This document shows, piece by piece, positions 33,891 to 44,200 of a stretch of 64,000 bases of DNA. The DNA is from Streptomyces nigra (lineage in GTDB: Bacteria > Actinomycetota > Actinomycetes > Streptomycetales > Streptomycetaceae), in NCBI RefSeq assembly GCF_003074055.1, contig NZ_CP029043.1:372001-436000 (forward strand), in the 5' to 3' direction. Each line of letters begins with the position of its first letter. Position 1 is the first letter of the stretch. The notes beneath the pieces are model-generated. The model ran no database searches. It was not told where the DNA came from and saw nothing but the letters and a program-made list of their open reading frames with translations. Made by a program: the position numbers and the translations under genes.

Positions 33891-34129
33891 CTGGGTCGTG
33901 TCCGCAAAGTCCCGTCGTTCGCCCGTAGGGCGGGCCGAGCGGTGTCCGGTGCGTGCTCTGGGGGTACCCCCTGCTCGAAGAGCTCGGGGGAGTGCCGGGC
34001 GGACTCCCGCGTACTGGTTGTACGCGGGTGGCCGGCCGGTGCGGCGAGTGGGGGTCCCCCCTGCTCGAAGAGCTTGGGGGAGCGTGCCGGGCGCCGGGCG
34101 GCAGGCGGGACTTTGCGGACACGACCTAG
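33891..34129. mobile_element. MITE-like element, copy 1
   Basis: A 231-bp non-coding element (33895-34125) has perfect 20-bp terminal inverted repeats, GTCGTGTCCGCAAAGTCCCG, at both ends. It is followed on the right by CTAG and preceded on the left by CTGG, an imperfect target duplication. Inside are two copies of a CTGCTCGAAGAGCT hairpin flanked by C and G runs. A second, slightly diverged copy lies at 45025-45253. It encodes no transposase, so it depends on one in trans, possibly of the IS5 group that duplicates YTAR sites. It sits directly upstream of the second GH2 gene. Confidence 0.88.
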
Positions 34130-34133
34130 GGGC

Positions 34134-34185
34134 GTCTGACAAACCCCGCCTGCCTCTCCAGGGCGGACGGCGCGAATTGTCAGAC
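34134..34185. repeat. Short inverted repeat beside MITE copy 1
   Basis: GTCTGACAA (34134-34142) and TTGTCAGAC (34177-34185) are perfect reverse complements separated by 34 bp. The flanks add GGGG on one side and CCCC on the other, and CCGCC...GGCGG pair inside. It may be a tiny palindromic element or the stem of a long hairpin. No TSD is evident. Confidence 0.55.
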
Positions 34186-34194
34186 CCCCCCTGA

Positions 34195-34216
34195 GGGCCG
34201 GAGGGGAGTCCGGCCC
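34195..34216 (-). terminator. Terminator of sugar ABC operon
   Basis: GGGCCGGA (34195-34202) and TCCGGCCC (34209-34216) form an 8-bp stem with a six-base loop, 34 bp beyond the stop of the last permease gene. Confidence 0.7.
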
Positions 34217-34249
34217 CCGGAACCCGAGCCCTGCGGAGGCCCGGATCCG

Positions 34250-35284
34250 TCACATGAGTTGTCGCCGGCGGCCCAGCCAGGTCTGGGCGATGACGACGAC
34301 GGCCAGGAAGGCGCCGCTGACCACCTGCTGGTAGGAGGAGTCCAGGGAGCCGATCTGGTTGATGACGTTCTGGATGACCTTCAGCAGCAGGACGCCGACC
34401 AGGGAGCCGCTGACGTAGCCGAGGCCGCCGGTCAGGAGCGTGCCGCCGATGACCACGGCGGAGATGGCCTCCAGTTCCATGCCGTTGCCGAGGATGGTGA
34501 CGCCGGACGCGAGCCAGGCGGCGTTGAGCGCGCCCGCCAGACCGGCGAGCAGCCCGGACAGCGTGTAGACGAGGATCTTCGTCCGGGCCACCGGGGCGCC
34601 CATCAGGGCGGCCGCGTCCTCGTTGCCGCCGACCGCGTACACGTGCTGTCCGAAGCGGGTGCGGCGCAGCACGACGGCACCGGCGGCGAACAGGGCCAGG
34701 GTGATCCAGACCGGATTGCCGAGGCCGAGGGTGGTGCCCTGCCCGAGTTCGGCGAGGACGGAGCCCTTGCCGATGAGGAAGGTGTCCGCGCCCTCGTCGG
34801 TGATGGCCAGCAGCAGGCCGCGCGCGCCGAGCATGGCGGCGAGGGTGACGATGAACGGGGCGAGTCTGGACTTCGCGACCAGGAGCCCGTTGACGACCCC
34901 GATCAGCCCGCACACCAGCAGCGGCAGCAGCAGCGCCACCAGGGTGCCGTGCCGCGACCCCCAGGCGGCGAGGACACCGCCGAGGGCGAACAGCGAGCCC
35001 ACGGACAGGTCGATGCCGCCGGTGATGATGACGAAGGTCATGCCGAGCGCGACGATCGCCAGGAAGGCCGAACTGGTCGCCATGTTGCTGACGTTGTCGC
35101 CGGTGGCGAAGGAGTCGAAGGAGAACGACGCCACCAGGGACACGATCACCAGGACGGCGAGGGCGCCGTGCTGCTGGACGAGGGCGCTCAGCCGTTCGGA
35201 GCGGGCGGAGCCGACCGGCTCGGTCTCCCCCGCCGGTTCGTTGCTCGCGGTGGTCACGGGTACGTCCGCTTTCGTGACGGTCAT
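34250..35284 (-). CDS. Sugar ABC transporter permease (YjfF/RbsC type)
   Basis: The 344-aa protein is a BPD-type permease of the RbsC/YjfF family with about eight to ten helices. It includes ALGMTFVIITGGIDLSVGSLFALGG, the EAA-like cytoplasmic loop (FGQHVYAVGGNEDAAALMGAPVARTKILVY) and ELEAISAVVIGGTLLTGGLGYVSGSLVG. A hydrophilic N-terminal arm of about 35 residues precedes the first helix. Its ATG overlaps the stop of the first permease gene (ATGA at 35281-35284). It is the last gene of a four-gene importer operon in the ytfQ-ytfR-ytfT-yjfF order, and forms a heterodimer channel with the first permease. Confidence 0.9.
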   Translation of the reverse strand: MTVTKADVPVTTASNEPAGETEPVGSARSERLSALVQQHGALAVLVIVSLVASFSFDSFATGDNVSNMATSSAFLAIVALGMTFVIITGGIDLSVGSLFALGGVLAAWGSRHGTLVALLLPLLVCGLIGVVNGLLVAKSRLAPFIVTLAAMLGARGLLLAITDEGADTFLIGKGSVLAELGQGTTLGLGNPVWITLALFAAGAVVLRRTRFGQHVYAVGGNEDAAALMGAPVARTKILVYTLSGLLAGLAGALNAAWLASGVTILGNGMELEAISAVVIGGTLLTGGLGYVSGSLVGVLLLKVIQNVINQIGSLDSSYQQVVSGAFLAVVVIAQTWLGRRRQLM

Positions 35285-36235
35285 CGCTTCCCCCGTCCCC
35301 GTGCCGCGTACACCGCGGCGACGATCACTATGGCCTGGGCGATCTGGGTCCAGGAGGGCGGCAGATCGTGCTTGATGAGGGTGGCGGTGAGCAGCTGGAT
35401 GAGGACGGCTCCCGCCACGGTGCCGCCGATGTTGACGCGGCCGCCGGTGAGCGGGGTGCCGCCGACGACGACGGCCGTGATCGCCGACAGCTCCATGAGG
35501 TTGCCGAGCGAGGTCGGGTCGCTGGCCTGGAGGCGGGCGGTGGCCAGCACTCCGGCCACGGCGGCCAGCAGCGCCGACGCGATGTACACGAGGATGAGCA
35601 CGCGGCGCACCGGCAGACCGGCGAGCTGGGCGGCGGGCCGGCTGTCGCCGATGGCGAGGAGCTGGCGGCCGAAGGTGGTGCGCCGCACCACGAAGGCGAC
35701 CAGCAGCGCCAGGACGGCGGCGATCAGGATGAGGTACGGGATGCCGGCGATGTCGCCCGAACCCAGGGAGGCCAGCGACGGGTTGCGCAGGTCCTTCAGC
35801 TGGGGCAGCAGGACGAGGGCGAGGCCGCGGCCGCCGACCATGAGGGCCAGGGTGGCGACGATCGGCTGGACGCCGACGAGGGCGACGAGCGCGCCGTTGG
35901 CCAGTCCGACCGCGGCGGCGAACAGCGCGACCACGAGCAGTGCGGGCAGGAGCCCGTAGCCGAGGTAGAGGGCGGTGACGGACGCGGCCAGCGCCATCAC
36001 GGCGCCGACGGACAGGTCGACGCCCTCCGTGCCGATGACCAGGGCCATGCCGAGGGCGACGATGATGACGGGGGCGACCTGGACGGCCTGGGTGCGGAAG
36101 TTCTCCGCGGACAGGAAGTGCGGGGTGATGACGATGTTCACCACGAGCAGGGCGGCGACGCCGGCGTAGACGCCGTAGGTCTGCAGCCACTGGAGCACCC
36201 GGGCGCGGTCCAGGGGGGCGGTGGGCAGGGTGGCC

Positions 36236-36243
<8 letters not shown>
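35281..36243 (-). CDS. Sugar ABC transporter permease (YtfT/RbsC type)
   Basis: The 320-aa protein is the partner permease: VALGMALVIGTEGVDLSVGAVMALAASV, FGRQLLAIGDSRPAAQLAGLPVRRVLILVY and MELSAITAVVVGGTPLTGGRVNIGGTVAGAVLI are the RbsC-family signatures. It overlaps the ATPase gene upstream by 8 bp and the next permease by 4 bp, indicating strict co-translation. Two distinct permeases, rather than one homodimer, fit the E. coli galactofuranose importer plan. The substrate is inferred from the binding protein and not proven. Confidence 0.9.
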
Positions 36244-37795
<1,552 letters not shown>

Positions 37796-37843
37796 CTGTG
37801 CCTCCAGGAAGTGAAGGGTGCGGAACGTGGTGAAGGGGAGGCG

Positions 37844-37867
37844 GGGGGCACGGTCGCCCGTGCCCCC
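37844..37867 (-). promoter_or_regulatory. Intercistronic hairpin after binding-protein gene
   Basis: GGGGGCACGG (37844-37853) and CCGTGCCCCC (37858-37867) form a 10-bp stem with a 4-nt loop in the gap between the binding-protein and ATPase genes. Such hairpins commonly give partial termination or 3' mRNA protection, so that more binding protein than transporter is made. Confidence 0.65.
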
Positions 37868-37875
37868 GGGGTGGA

Positions 37876-38970
37876 TCAGTACGCCTTGGCGATGTCCGTC
37901 TTGGCGTTGTCCGCGGTGTAGGCGCTGTCCTGGATGATGATGTCCTGCGGGACGTCCTTGCCCTGGGTGAAGGTGTCCAGGGTCTGGAAGGCCAGCGGGC
38001 CGAAGCGCGGGTTGGACTCGATGACGCCGCTGATCCAGCCGTCGACGATGCCCTGGACGGCGTTGCGGGTGCCGTCGACGGTCACGATCTTGACGTCGCC
38101 GGCCTTCTTGCCGGCGCCCTTGAGCGCGGCGACCGCGCCGAGGCCCATCTCGTCGTTCTCGGCGTAGATGCCCTTGATGCCGGGCTTGGACTGGATGAGC
38201 TGCTCGGTGACCTGCTGGCCCTTCTCGCGGGCGAAGTCACCGGTCTGCTCGAACACGACCTTCAGACCGGGGGCCTTGGCGGCGATCTGGTCCTTGAAGC
38301 CCTTGGTGCGCTCGGTGGTGACGTTGTTCCCGGCGGAGCCGAGGAGGATGGCGACCTCGCCCTTGCCGCCGGTCGCCTCGATCATCTGGTCGGCGGCGCG
38401 CTTGCCCTGCTCGACGAAGTCGGAGGCGATGAAGGAGACGTAGTCCTTGCAGGCGGTGGCGTTGATCTTGCGGTCGATCGTGACGATCGGGACCTTCTTG
38501 GCGGCGGCGGCCTGGAGCACCGGGTCCCAGCCGTCGGAGTTCAGCGGGGCGATGACGAGCAGGTCCGCGCCCTTGGCGAGGAGGTCCTGGACGTCGCTGA
38601 TCTGCTTGGAGAACTGCGACTGGGCGTTGGCCGTCAGCAGCTTGACGCCCCGCTTCTTCGCCTCGTCCTTGATGGACCGGGTCTCGGCGATGCGGAACGG
38701 GTTGGCCTCCTTCTCCGACTGGGAGAAGCCGACGGTCGCGTTCTTCAGGTCGATCTTCTTCGCGCCGTAGGCGTCGATGGTGCAGGACTTGCTGCCCGGC
38801 TTCGGCGTGACGACCTTCTGTTCGGCGCCCGCGGCGGCCGGGGACTTCGTGTCCTTCGACGCGTCGTCCTCCGACTTCGCGCAGGCGCCGGCGGTCAAGA
38901 CCACCGCGGCGGCCAGGGCCACGACCCCGGGGCGGGCGAAGAGGCGAGGACGGTGAGTGGTGCGCTGCAT
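37876..38970 (-). CDS. Sugar ABC binding lipoprotein (YtfQ-like)
   Basis: The 364-aa protein has a lipoprotein signal with Cys30 as the lipid anchor (VLTAGACAKSED), then a periplasmic-binding-protein domain of the RbsB/YtfQ family: ATVGFSQSEKEANPFRIAETRSIKDEAKKRG, LLVIAPLNSDGWDPVLQAAAAKKVPIVTIDRKI, GSAGNNVTTERTKGFKDQI and YAENDEMGLGAVAALKGAG. The TVGFSQ, IAETRSIK and GWDPVL segments follow E. coli YtfQ, the galactofuranose-binding protein, closely. Galactofuranose or a similar furanose is therefore the best-supported ligand. It leads the importer operon, with LacI-type sites upstream. Confidence 0.88.
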   Translation of the reverse strand: MQRTTHRPRLFARPGVVALAAAVVLTAGACAKSEDDASKDTKSPAAAGAEQKVVTPKPGSKSCTIDAYGAKKIDLKNATVGFSQSEKEANPFRIAETRSIKDEAKKRGVKLLTANAQSQFSKQISDVQDLLAKGADLLVIAPLNSDGWDPVLQAAAAKKVPIVTIDRKINATACKDYVSFIASDFVEQGKRAADQMIEATGGKGEVAILLGSAGNNVTTERTKGFKDQIAAKAPGLKVVFEQTGDFAREKGQQVTEQLIQSKPGIKGIYAENDEMGLGAVAALKGAGKKAGDVKIVTVDGTRNAVQGIVDGWISGVIESNPRFGPLAFQTLDTFTQGKDVPQDIIIQDSAYTADNAKTDIAKAY

Positions 38971-39048
38971 GGTGACCCCGATCCGGGCGACGCTGAAAGG
39001 GAACTGGGGAGTCGCCGCAGGTGAAGAAACGGTGCCTCTCCCCCGGCG

Positions 39049-39106
39049 GGCAACGTTGTCCAGCCCGCCGCAAGAGGTTTTTACATCGTTGGAAGGACGC
39101 TGTAAA
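39049..39106 (-). promoter_or_regulatory. Promoter and two LacI-type sites of the sugar ABC operon
   Basis: On the minus strand TTTACA (39101-39106) and TAAAAA (39078-39083) form a -35/-10 pair with a 17-bp spacer. The site TTCCAACGATGTAAA (39081-39095) sits between and over them. A second site, GGCAACGTTGTCC (39049-39061), lies in the leader, flanked by CGGCGGG and CCCGCCG, which could form a stem. Placement over the promoter fits repression by the neighbouring LacI protein. Confidence 0.65.
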
Positions 39107-39248
39107 CCCCCTGTGCACAGAGCCGTTCACCCGCCGTGGAGAAAGCGCGGGGCGTGTCGAGGCACGCCGAAGGGCCGACGCGCACGTGGAACGGCAGGCA
39201 CCGCCACGACGCGTCGGCCGGGAAGGGGAACACGGGCACGCCCGCCCG

Positions 39249-40280
39249 TCAGCCCTCGGCGCCGTCCTCCCGGGCCGCGCGGCCGAGCGTGCTCTCCCGG
39301 GCGGCCAGGCGGTAGTCCGCCCAGACCCGCCGGGGTTCGGGGGCCTCGCCCCCCAGCCGGGCGAGAACGGACTCGACGGCGAGCCGGCCGATGGCCTCCT
39401 TGTCCGGTGACACGGAGGTGAGCGTCACCGCGCCGAACCGCCCCTCGACGACGTCGTCGAAGCCGACGACCGCGATGTCCTCGGGGACGCGCAGCCCGCG
39501 TTCGTGCAGGACGCGCATCGCGCCGATCGCCATCGGGTCGTTGTAGGCGAAGATCGCGTCGGGACGCCGCCCGGCGTCGAGGATCCGGGTCATCGCCGCC
39601 GCGCCGTCCGCGTGCCCCCAGCCCTCGGTGGCGGCCACCAGCCCGTCGTCGGCCGGCAGTCCGGCGGCGCTGAGCTCCTCCCGCCACCCCCGGACCCGGA
39701 GCTGGGCCGGTTCGCTGCGGCCCTGCCGGGCGCCGATGAAGGCGATCTCCCGGCGCCCGAGGTCGAGCAGATGCCGGACGGCGGCGCGGGCTGCGGCCAC
39801 GTTGTCGATGGCGATGTGGTCGTACGGCAGGTCGTAGTCGCGCTCCCCGAGGAGCACCAGCGGGACGTTCTCGTCGCGGTCGCGCAGGTCCTCGCTCTCC
39901 AGCTCGATGGGGCTGAGGATGAGGCCGTCGATGACCCGGGCCCGGAAGCCCTGACTGACCAGCAACTCCTGTTCGCGGTGCCCGCCTGTGTGGTCGAGCA
40001 GCACGATGTAGTCGTGGGTGGCGGCCGCGTCGATGACGGCGGCGGCCAGCTCCGCGAAGTAGGGGTTGCCGAGTTCGGGCAGCGCGAGCGCGATGATGCC
40101 CGTGCGCCCCTTGCGCAGATGACGGGCGGCCAGATTGGGCCGATAGCCCAGCGCGTCGATGGACCGCTGCACGCGTTCGCGCATCGCGGGGGTGACGTGC
40201 TGGTAGTTGTTCACCACGTTGGAGACGGTCTTGATGGACACTCCGGCGTGGGCGGCGACGTCCTTGAGGCTGACCCGCAC
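39249..40280 (-). CDS. LacI family regulator of the sugar importer
   Basis: The 343-aa protein has the LacI HTH and hinge (VSLKDVAAHAGVSIKTVSNVVNNYQHVTPAMRERVQRSIDALGYRPNLAARHLRKGRTG). A periplasmic-binding-like effector domain follows, with FAYNDPMAIGAMRVLHERGLRVPEDIAVVGFDDV. The GTG at 40280 follows AAAGGA. It lies directly upstream of the importer operon in the same direction, with CAACGTT-type sites at both its own promoter and that of the importer. It is the probable repressor of the importer and possibly of the GH2 gene at 27.1 kb. The inducer is unknown. Confidence 0.92.
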   Translation of the reverse strand: MRVSLKDVAAHAGVSIKTVSNVVNNYQHVTPAMRERVQRSIDALGYRPNLAARHLRKGRTGIIALALPELGNPYFAELAAAVIDAAATHDYIVLLDHTGGHREQELLVSQGFRARVIDGLILSPIELESEDLRDRDENVPLVLLGERDYDLPYDHIAIDNVAAARAAVRHLLDLGRREIAFIGARQGRSEPAQLRVRGWREELSAAGLPADDGLVAATEGWGHADGAAAMTRILDAGRRPDAIFAYNDPMAIGAMRVLHERGLRVPEDIAVVGFDDVVEGRFGAVTLTSVSPDKEAIGRLAVESVLARLGGEAPEPRRVWADYRLAARESTLGRAAREDGAEG

Positions 40281-40371
40281 GGCATTCCTTTCAGAGCGGC
40301 CCGACTCGGGTGTGTCGGTGCGGGTACGGTGTCGTCACCGTGAGCCTGGCGCCGAGTCCCTGCTTGACATT

Positions 40372-40407
40372 TACAACGTTATACAGGCGACGTCCGCGCG
40401 CTGACAA
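40372..40407 (-). promoter_or_regulatory. lacI promoter with overlapping operator
   Basis: On the minus strand TTGTCA (40402-40407) and TATAAC (40378-40383) form a good -35/-10 pair with an 18-bp spacer. The palindrome TATAACGTTGTA (40372-40383) covers the -10 element. This arrangement is typical of autorepression by a LacI protein. Confidence 0.68.
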
Positions 40408-40524
40408 GGAGTTGTACGGGGGTGCCGGCGCTATGAAGCCGGCCCCGGCGCACAGGGGGCGCGGGACGGGACCGGGGCGTGCAAGCGCTTGCCGCGGGCC
40501 TCCGCGTTCACCCGCGCGGCGGGT

Positions 40525-40692
40525 TCACCGGGTGGGGCGACGCCCGCTCCGCCGGATGCGCCCACCGACGTGGAGGAAGGCGACGAGCGCCACGAGCACG
40601 CCGATGAGCAGCAGATAGAACAGGCCCTTGGCGAGCACCCCGATGAAGCCGAGCACGACGGCCACGAGGAGCAGGAAGAGGAACAGTGCCAT
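40525..40692 (-). CDS. Small hydrophobic membrane protein
   Basis: The 55-aa product (MALFLFLLLVAVVLGF, then IGVLAKGLFYLLLIGVLVALVAFLHV) is almost wholly hydrophobic, forming one or two membrane helices, with a basic tail (GGRIRRSGRRPTR). Similar tiny proteins are widespread in Streptomyces and of unknown role. It lies 24 bp downstream of the PRC-barrel gene on the same strand, so the two are probably co-transcribed. Confidence 0.75.
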   Translation of the reverse strand: MALFLFLLLVAVVLGFIGVLAKGLFYLLLIGVLVALVAFLHVGGRIRRSGRRPTR

Positions 40693-40716
40693 GGCGGCCT
40701 CCGGAGGGTGGTGCCG

Positions 40717-41073
40717 TCAGCGGCGGGCCAGCCGCCGTTCCCCGGCGACCCCGGGCTGGTAGTTCAGGTCGTAGTGGGCGAAGACCGCCTTCTCGTCCTC
40801 GGCGGGCAGCACGCCGTCCATGTCGATGGACGGCGCGTCCTTCACCAGGCTCTTCGGATACGCGACCTTCAGATAGCCCGGCCCGACCTTCGCGCCCACC
40901 AGGGGGACGAACACCAGGCGGTGCCGGGTCGGCATGCCGACCGTGACGGTGGCGAAATGGGGGGCGTCGGTCGCCGTGTCCACATAGACCGACTCCAGCT
41001 TGCCGATCTTGCGCGCCTCACTGTCGACCACGTCGTGGCCGCGCCACTCCCGGATGTCACCGGCCTCGAACAT
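40717..41073 (-). CDS. PRC-barrel domain protein
   Basis: The 118-aa protein has a PRC-barrel domain at its N-terminus (WRGHDVVDSEARKIGKLESVYVDTATDAPHFATVTVGMPTRHRLVFVPLVGAKVGPGYLKVAYPKSLV) followed by a short acidic stretch and NYQPGVAGERRLARR. PRC-barrels are small beta-barrel modules found in photosynthetic reaction centre subunit H and RimM and act in protein or RNA contacts. Stand-alone copies are typical stress-associated proteins in Streptomyces. It is co-directional with the small membrane protein downstream. Confidence 0.87.
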   Translation of the reverse strand: MFEAGDIREWRGHDVVDSEARKIGKLESVYVDTATDAPHFATVTVGMPTRHRLVFVPLVGAKVGPGYLKVAYPKSLVKDAPSIDMDGVLPAEDEKAVFAHYDLNYQPGVAGERRLARR

Positions 41074-41151
41074 CGGGACCCTCCGCTCGTCGTTCCTTCG
41101 GTTCGCGTACCCCGTCCGGGGCTCTCTTCACGGTGACACCGGGACGACGAC

Positions 41152-41186
41152 GGGGCACCTCCACCGCCCGCCGGCGGAGGTGCCCC
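41152..41186 (-). terminator. Hairpin terminator of the GH78 gene
   Basis: GGGGCACCTCC (41152-41162) pairs with GGAGGTGCCCC (41176-41186) around a 13-nt loop, 20 bp beyond the GH78 stop codon. Confidence 0.8.
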
Positions 41187-41206
41187 GGCCGTCGCTCACC
41201 CGCTGC

Positions 41207-44200
41207 TCAGCGGCGGGCCCGGAAAACCCAGGTGCCGTGCGTGACCCGGTAGACCGCGAACCCCCGGTCCATCCGCAGATGCCGGGCCCCGGACGGAGCC
41301 GTCACCTCGCCCGGGCCGACCGCCGGGACGTGGACCTCCGCGACCGCGCCGACCGGCACCTCCACCTCCATCCGGATACCGGACGCCGCCCGCTCCCAGG
41401 AGACTCCCGCGGTGCCCCGGACGGTACGGATCGACGTACGCGCCCAGTCCACTCCCGTACGGGCGTCCGGCCGGACGGAGAAGGTGGCGTACCCGGCGTC
41501 GCCCGGCCGCAGACCGGCCACGTTCTCGTACAGCCACTGCGCCACGGTGCCCTGGAAGTAGTGGTCGCGGGACCGGGAGTCCTGCGGCCACATCTCCCAC
41601 ATGGTGTCAGCGCCGCTCTCCTGCCAGTACCCCCAGCTGGGGTAGGTGCGCTGGGTGGCGACGGCGTGGGCGACGTCCGGCCGCCCGCCCTCGCACAGCA
41701 CCCGCAGCAGCACACTGGTGCCGAGCGCACCCGTGTCGAGGTGGTCGCCGCGTGCCTCGACGTCCCGCACCAGGCTGTCGAACACCGAGGCGCGGGCGTC
41801 CTCCGGGACGAGCCCGAAGGCGAGCGGGATCGCGTTGGAGGTCTGCCGGTAGCCGGGGTCCTTGGCCGTCCGGTAGTGGCCGTCCGGCCCCAGGAAGGCC
41901 GCGTTCAGCGCGTCCTTCAGACGCCCCGCCGCCTCCCGGTAGCGCGTGGCCACGCCGTCGTCGTCCAGCACCTCGGCCATCTCGGCGGTGACGCGCAGCG
42001 CCCGGTGGAGGTACGCCGTCGCGGTGAGACGGGTGTCCTCCGGCGGGTTGCCGCCGTAACCCGGGGCCAGGTAGTCGCCCAGTGCGGTGACGGCGAGTCC
42101 GTCGCGCAGCCGGGCCAGCTCCCAGTCCAGATAGCGGGTCAGGGCCGTCCAGTGCTCGCGCGCGGCCCGCTCGTCGCCGTACACCCGGTAGAGCTCGCGG
42201 ACGACGAAGGGGTACACGGTCGTCCACTCGGGGGACGGGCCGAGGTCGCCGTATCCCCAGCCGCCGCTCGGCACGATCACGGGGAGCTGCCCGGCGGAGG
42301 TCTGGCTGTCGGCGAGGTCGCCGAGCCACTTCGCGAGCATGCGGTGCATGGCGAAGGCGTACGTCATCACGGGCGTGCCGAGCTGGGCGTCGCCCGTCCA
42401 GCCGTTCTTCTCGTACACGGGGGTGTCGGTCGGGATGCCGTGCATGTTGTTGAGGATCGTCCGGCGCATGGCCCGGTCCAGCCACTCGTAGAAGGGCTCG
42501 GAGCAGGCGAAGGAGCTGACCTCGTCCAGCGGGGTGTGCACGAGCCGCCCCAGGATCTGGTCCGTGCGCGGAGTGTCGGGCAGGCCGCCGATCTGCACGT
42601 ACCGGAAGCCCTTGTACGAGAACCTGGGCTCCCAGCTCTCCTCGCTCCGGCCGGCGCAGACGTACTCGTCCTGCTGGAAGCGCCCGGGGACCAGCGGGTT
42701 CTCGGCGAACACCGTGCCGTCGGCCTTCAGCTTCTCGCCGTAGGTGAGGGTGACGCGGGTGCCGGCCGGGAGGTCGCGCACGGTGAGCCGGGCCCAGCCG
42801 GCCATCGTGCGGCCCATGTCCACGAGGTGGTCGCCGGAGTCGAGCCGGGTGATCCGCTCGGGCCGGAACGACTCGATGACCTCGATGCCGTCGTGGGGCT
42901 GGGCCTTCAGCCGTCCCTTCGGAGCCTCCCGCACCTCGGCGGGGCGCCAGGCGGAGTCGTCGAAACCGGGGCGTGTCCAGGCGCCTGGCTCCCGCCGTGC
43001 GTCGTATGTCTCCCCCGCGTACAGGGAGTTGGAGAGCGTGGGGCCTTCCGTGATGCGCCACCGGTCGTCGGTGACGACGGTCGTGGTCGTGCCGTCGGGG
43101 TGGTCGATCTCCAGCCGGGCGATGAGGCGGGGCTCCGCGTGCCAGGGCGTGCGGTGCCAGTTCCATACGTTGGGTGTGGTCATGCCGTAGAACCCGCGGC
43201 CCAGGGTCACACCGATCGCGTTGGCGCCCCGGCGGACGAGGTCGGTGACGTCGTGGACGGCGTACAGGACGGTCTCGTCGTAGTCGGTGAAGCCCGGGTC
43301 GAGCACCTGGCGTCCCACCCGACGGCCGTTGATCTCGGCCTCGTGGTACGCCAGACCGCTGATCCGCAGCCGCGCCCGGCGTACCGCGCCGCGCACCTGG
43401 AACTCCCGGCGCAGCAGGGGCGCGGGCAGCTCGGGTGTGGTGACGCCGACGTCGCCGCCCCAGGGGCCCTGGCCGAAGGGGGCGAGCACCACGGCGGCCG
43501 GCCAGCCGGAGTCGTCGAACTCCGGGCTCTGCCAGCCCTCTTGCTCGTTTTCGGCGGCACGCCAGTCGGCGTCGGTGCGCAGTTCGCGCGTCTGCCCCGT
43601 GGCCGTCTCCACGATCAGCCGGACGACGAGTCCGGCCGGATTGACGTTCGGGCCCGGGCGGTTGGTGGCCACGGCGGCCAGCACGAGCCCCCGGCCCGCG
43701 CGGACCGCCTCCCCCGCTTCCCGGGTGACGTCGACGGTCCGGCCGGTCCGCCAGGCGTCCTGCTGCTGGGGGACGTGCAACACGCGGTGGCCGTCGAGGT
43801 GGAGGGAGAAGTCGTCGTCGGCGGTGGCCACGACGGTGGCGCTCACCACCTCGGTCCCCTCGGGCAGTTCGAGGCGGCCTCGGAACCACCGGGATCCCAC
43901 GGGGGCGTTCTGGGAGGTGGCGCCGGTGGCCCAGATCCAGGAGGCGCCGGTGAGGTCGGGCGGCCGAGGTGTCTCCACGCCGATCCAGTGGGCGCCCCAG
44001 TCGTCGGGGGACATCGTTGTCTCCCACCAGCGCGGGGCGCTCCACGCGGACGCCCTGCCCTCACCGTCCCAGACCTTGACCCGCCACTCGTACCGGGTGC
44101 GGGGCGCGAGGGCCGGGCCGCCGTAGGGCACGCCCACGCTGTTCGCGGAGGCCACCTGGCCGGAGTCCCAGACGAGCGAGCGCCGCCCCCAGTCCTTGCC

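Noticed and set aside
33895..34125. Frames inside the MITE resembling a small Ser/Pro-rich protein
   Set aside because: They are shared by both copies only because the DNA is repeated; hairpin-rich sequence and no start context indicate noncoding DNA.
40364..40386. Plus-strand TTGACA near the lacI promoter
   Set aside because: No good -10 follows at 16-18 bp and no plus-strand gene lies downstream; the minus-strand promoter for lacI explains the region better.
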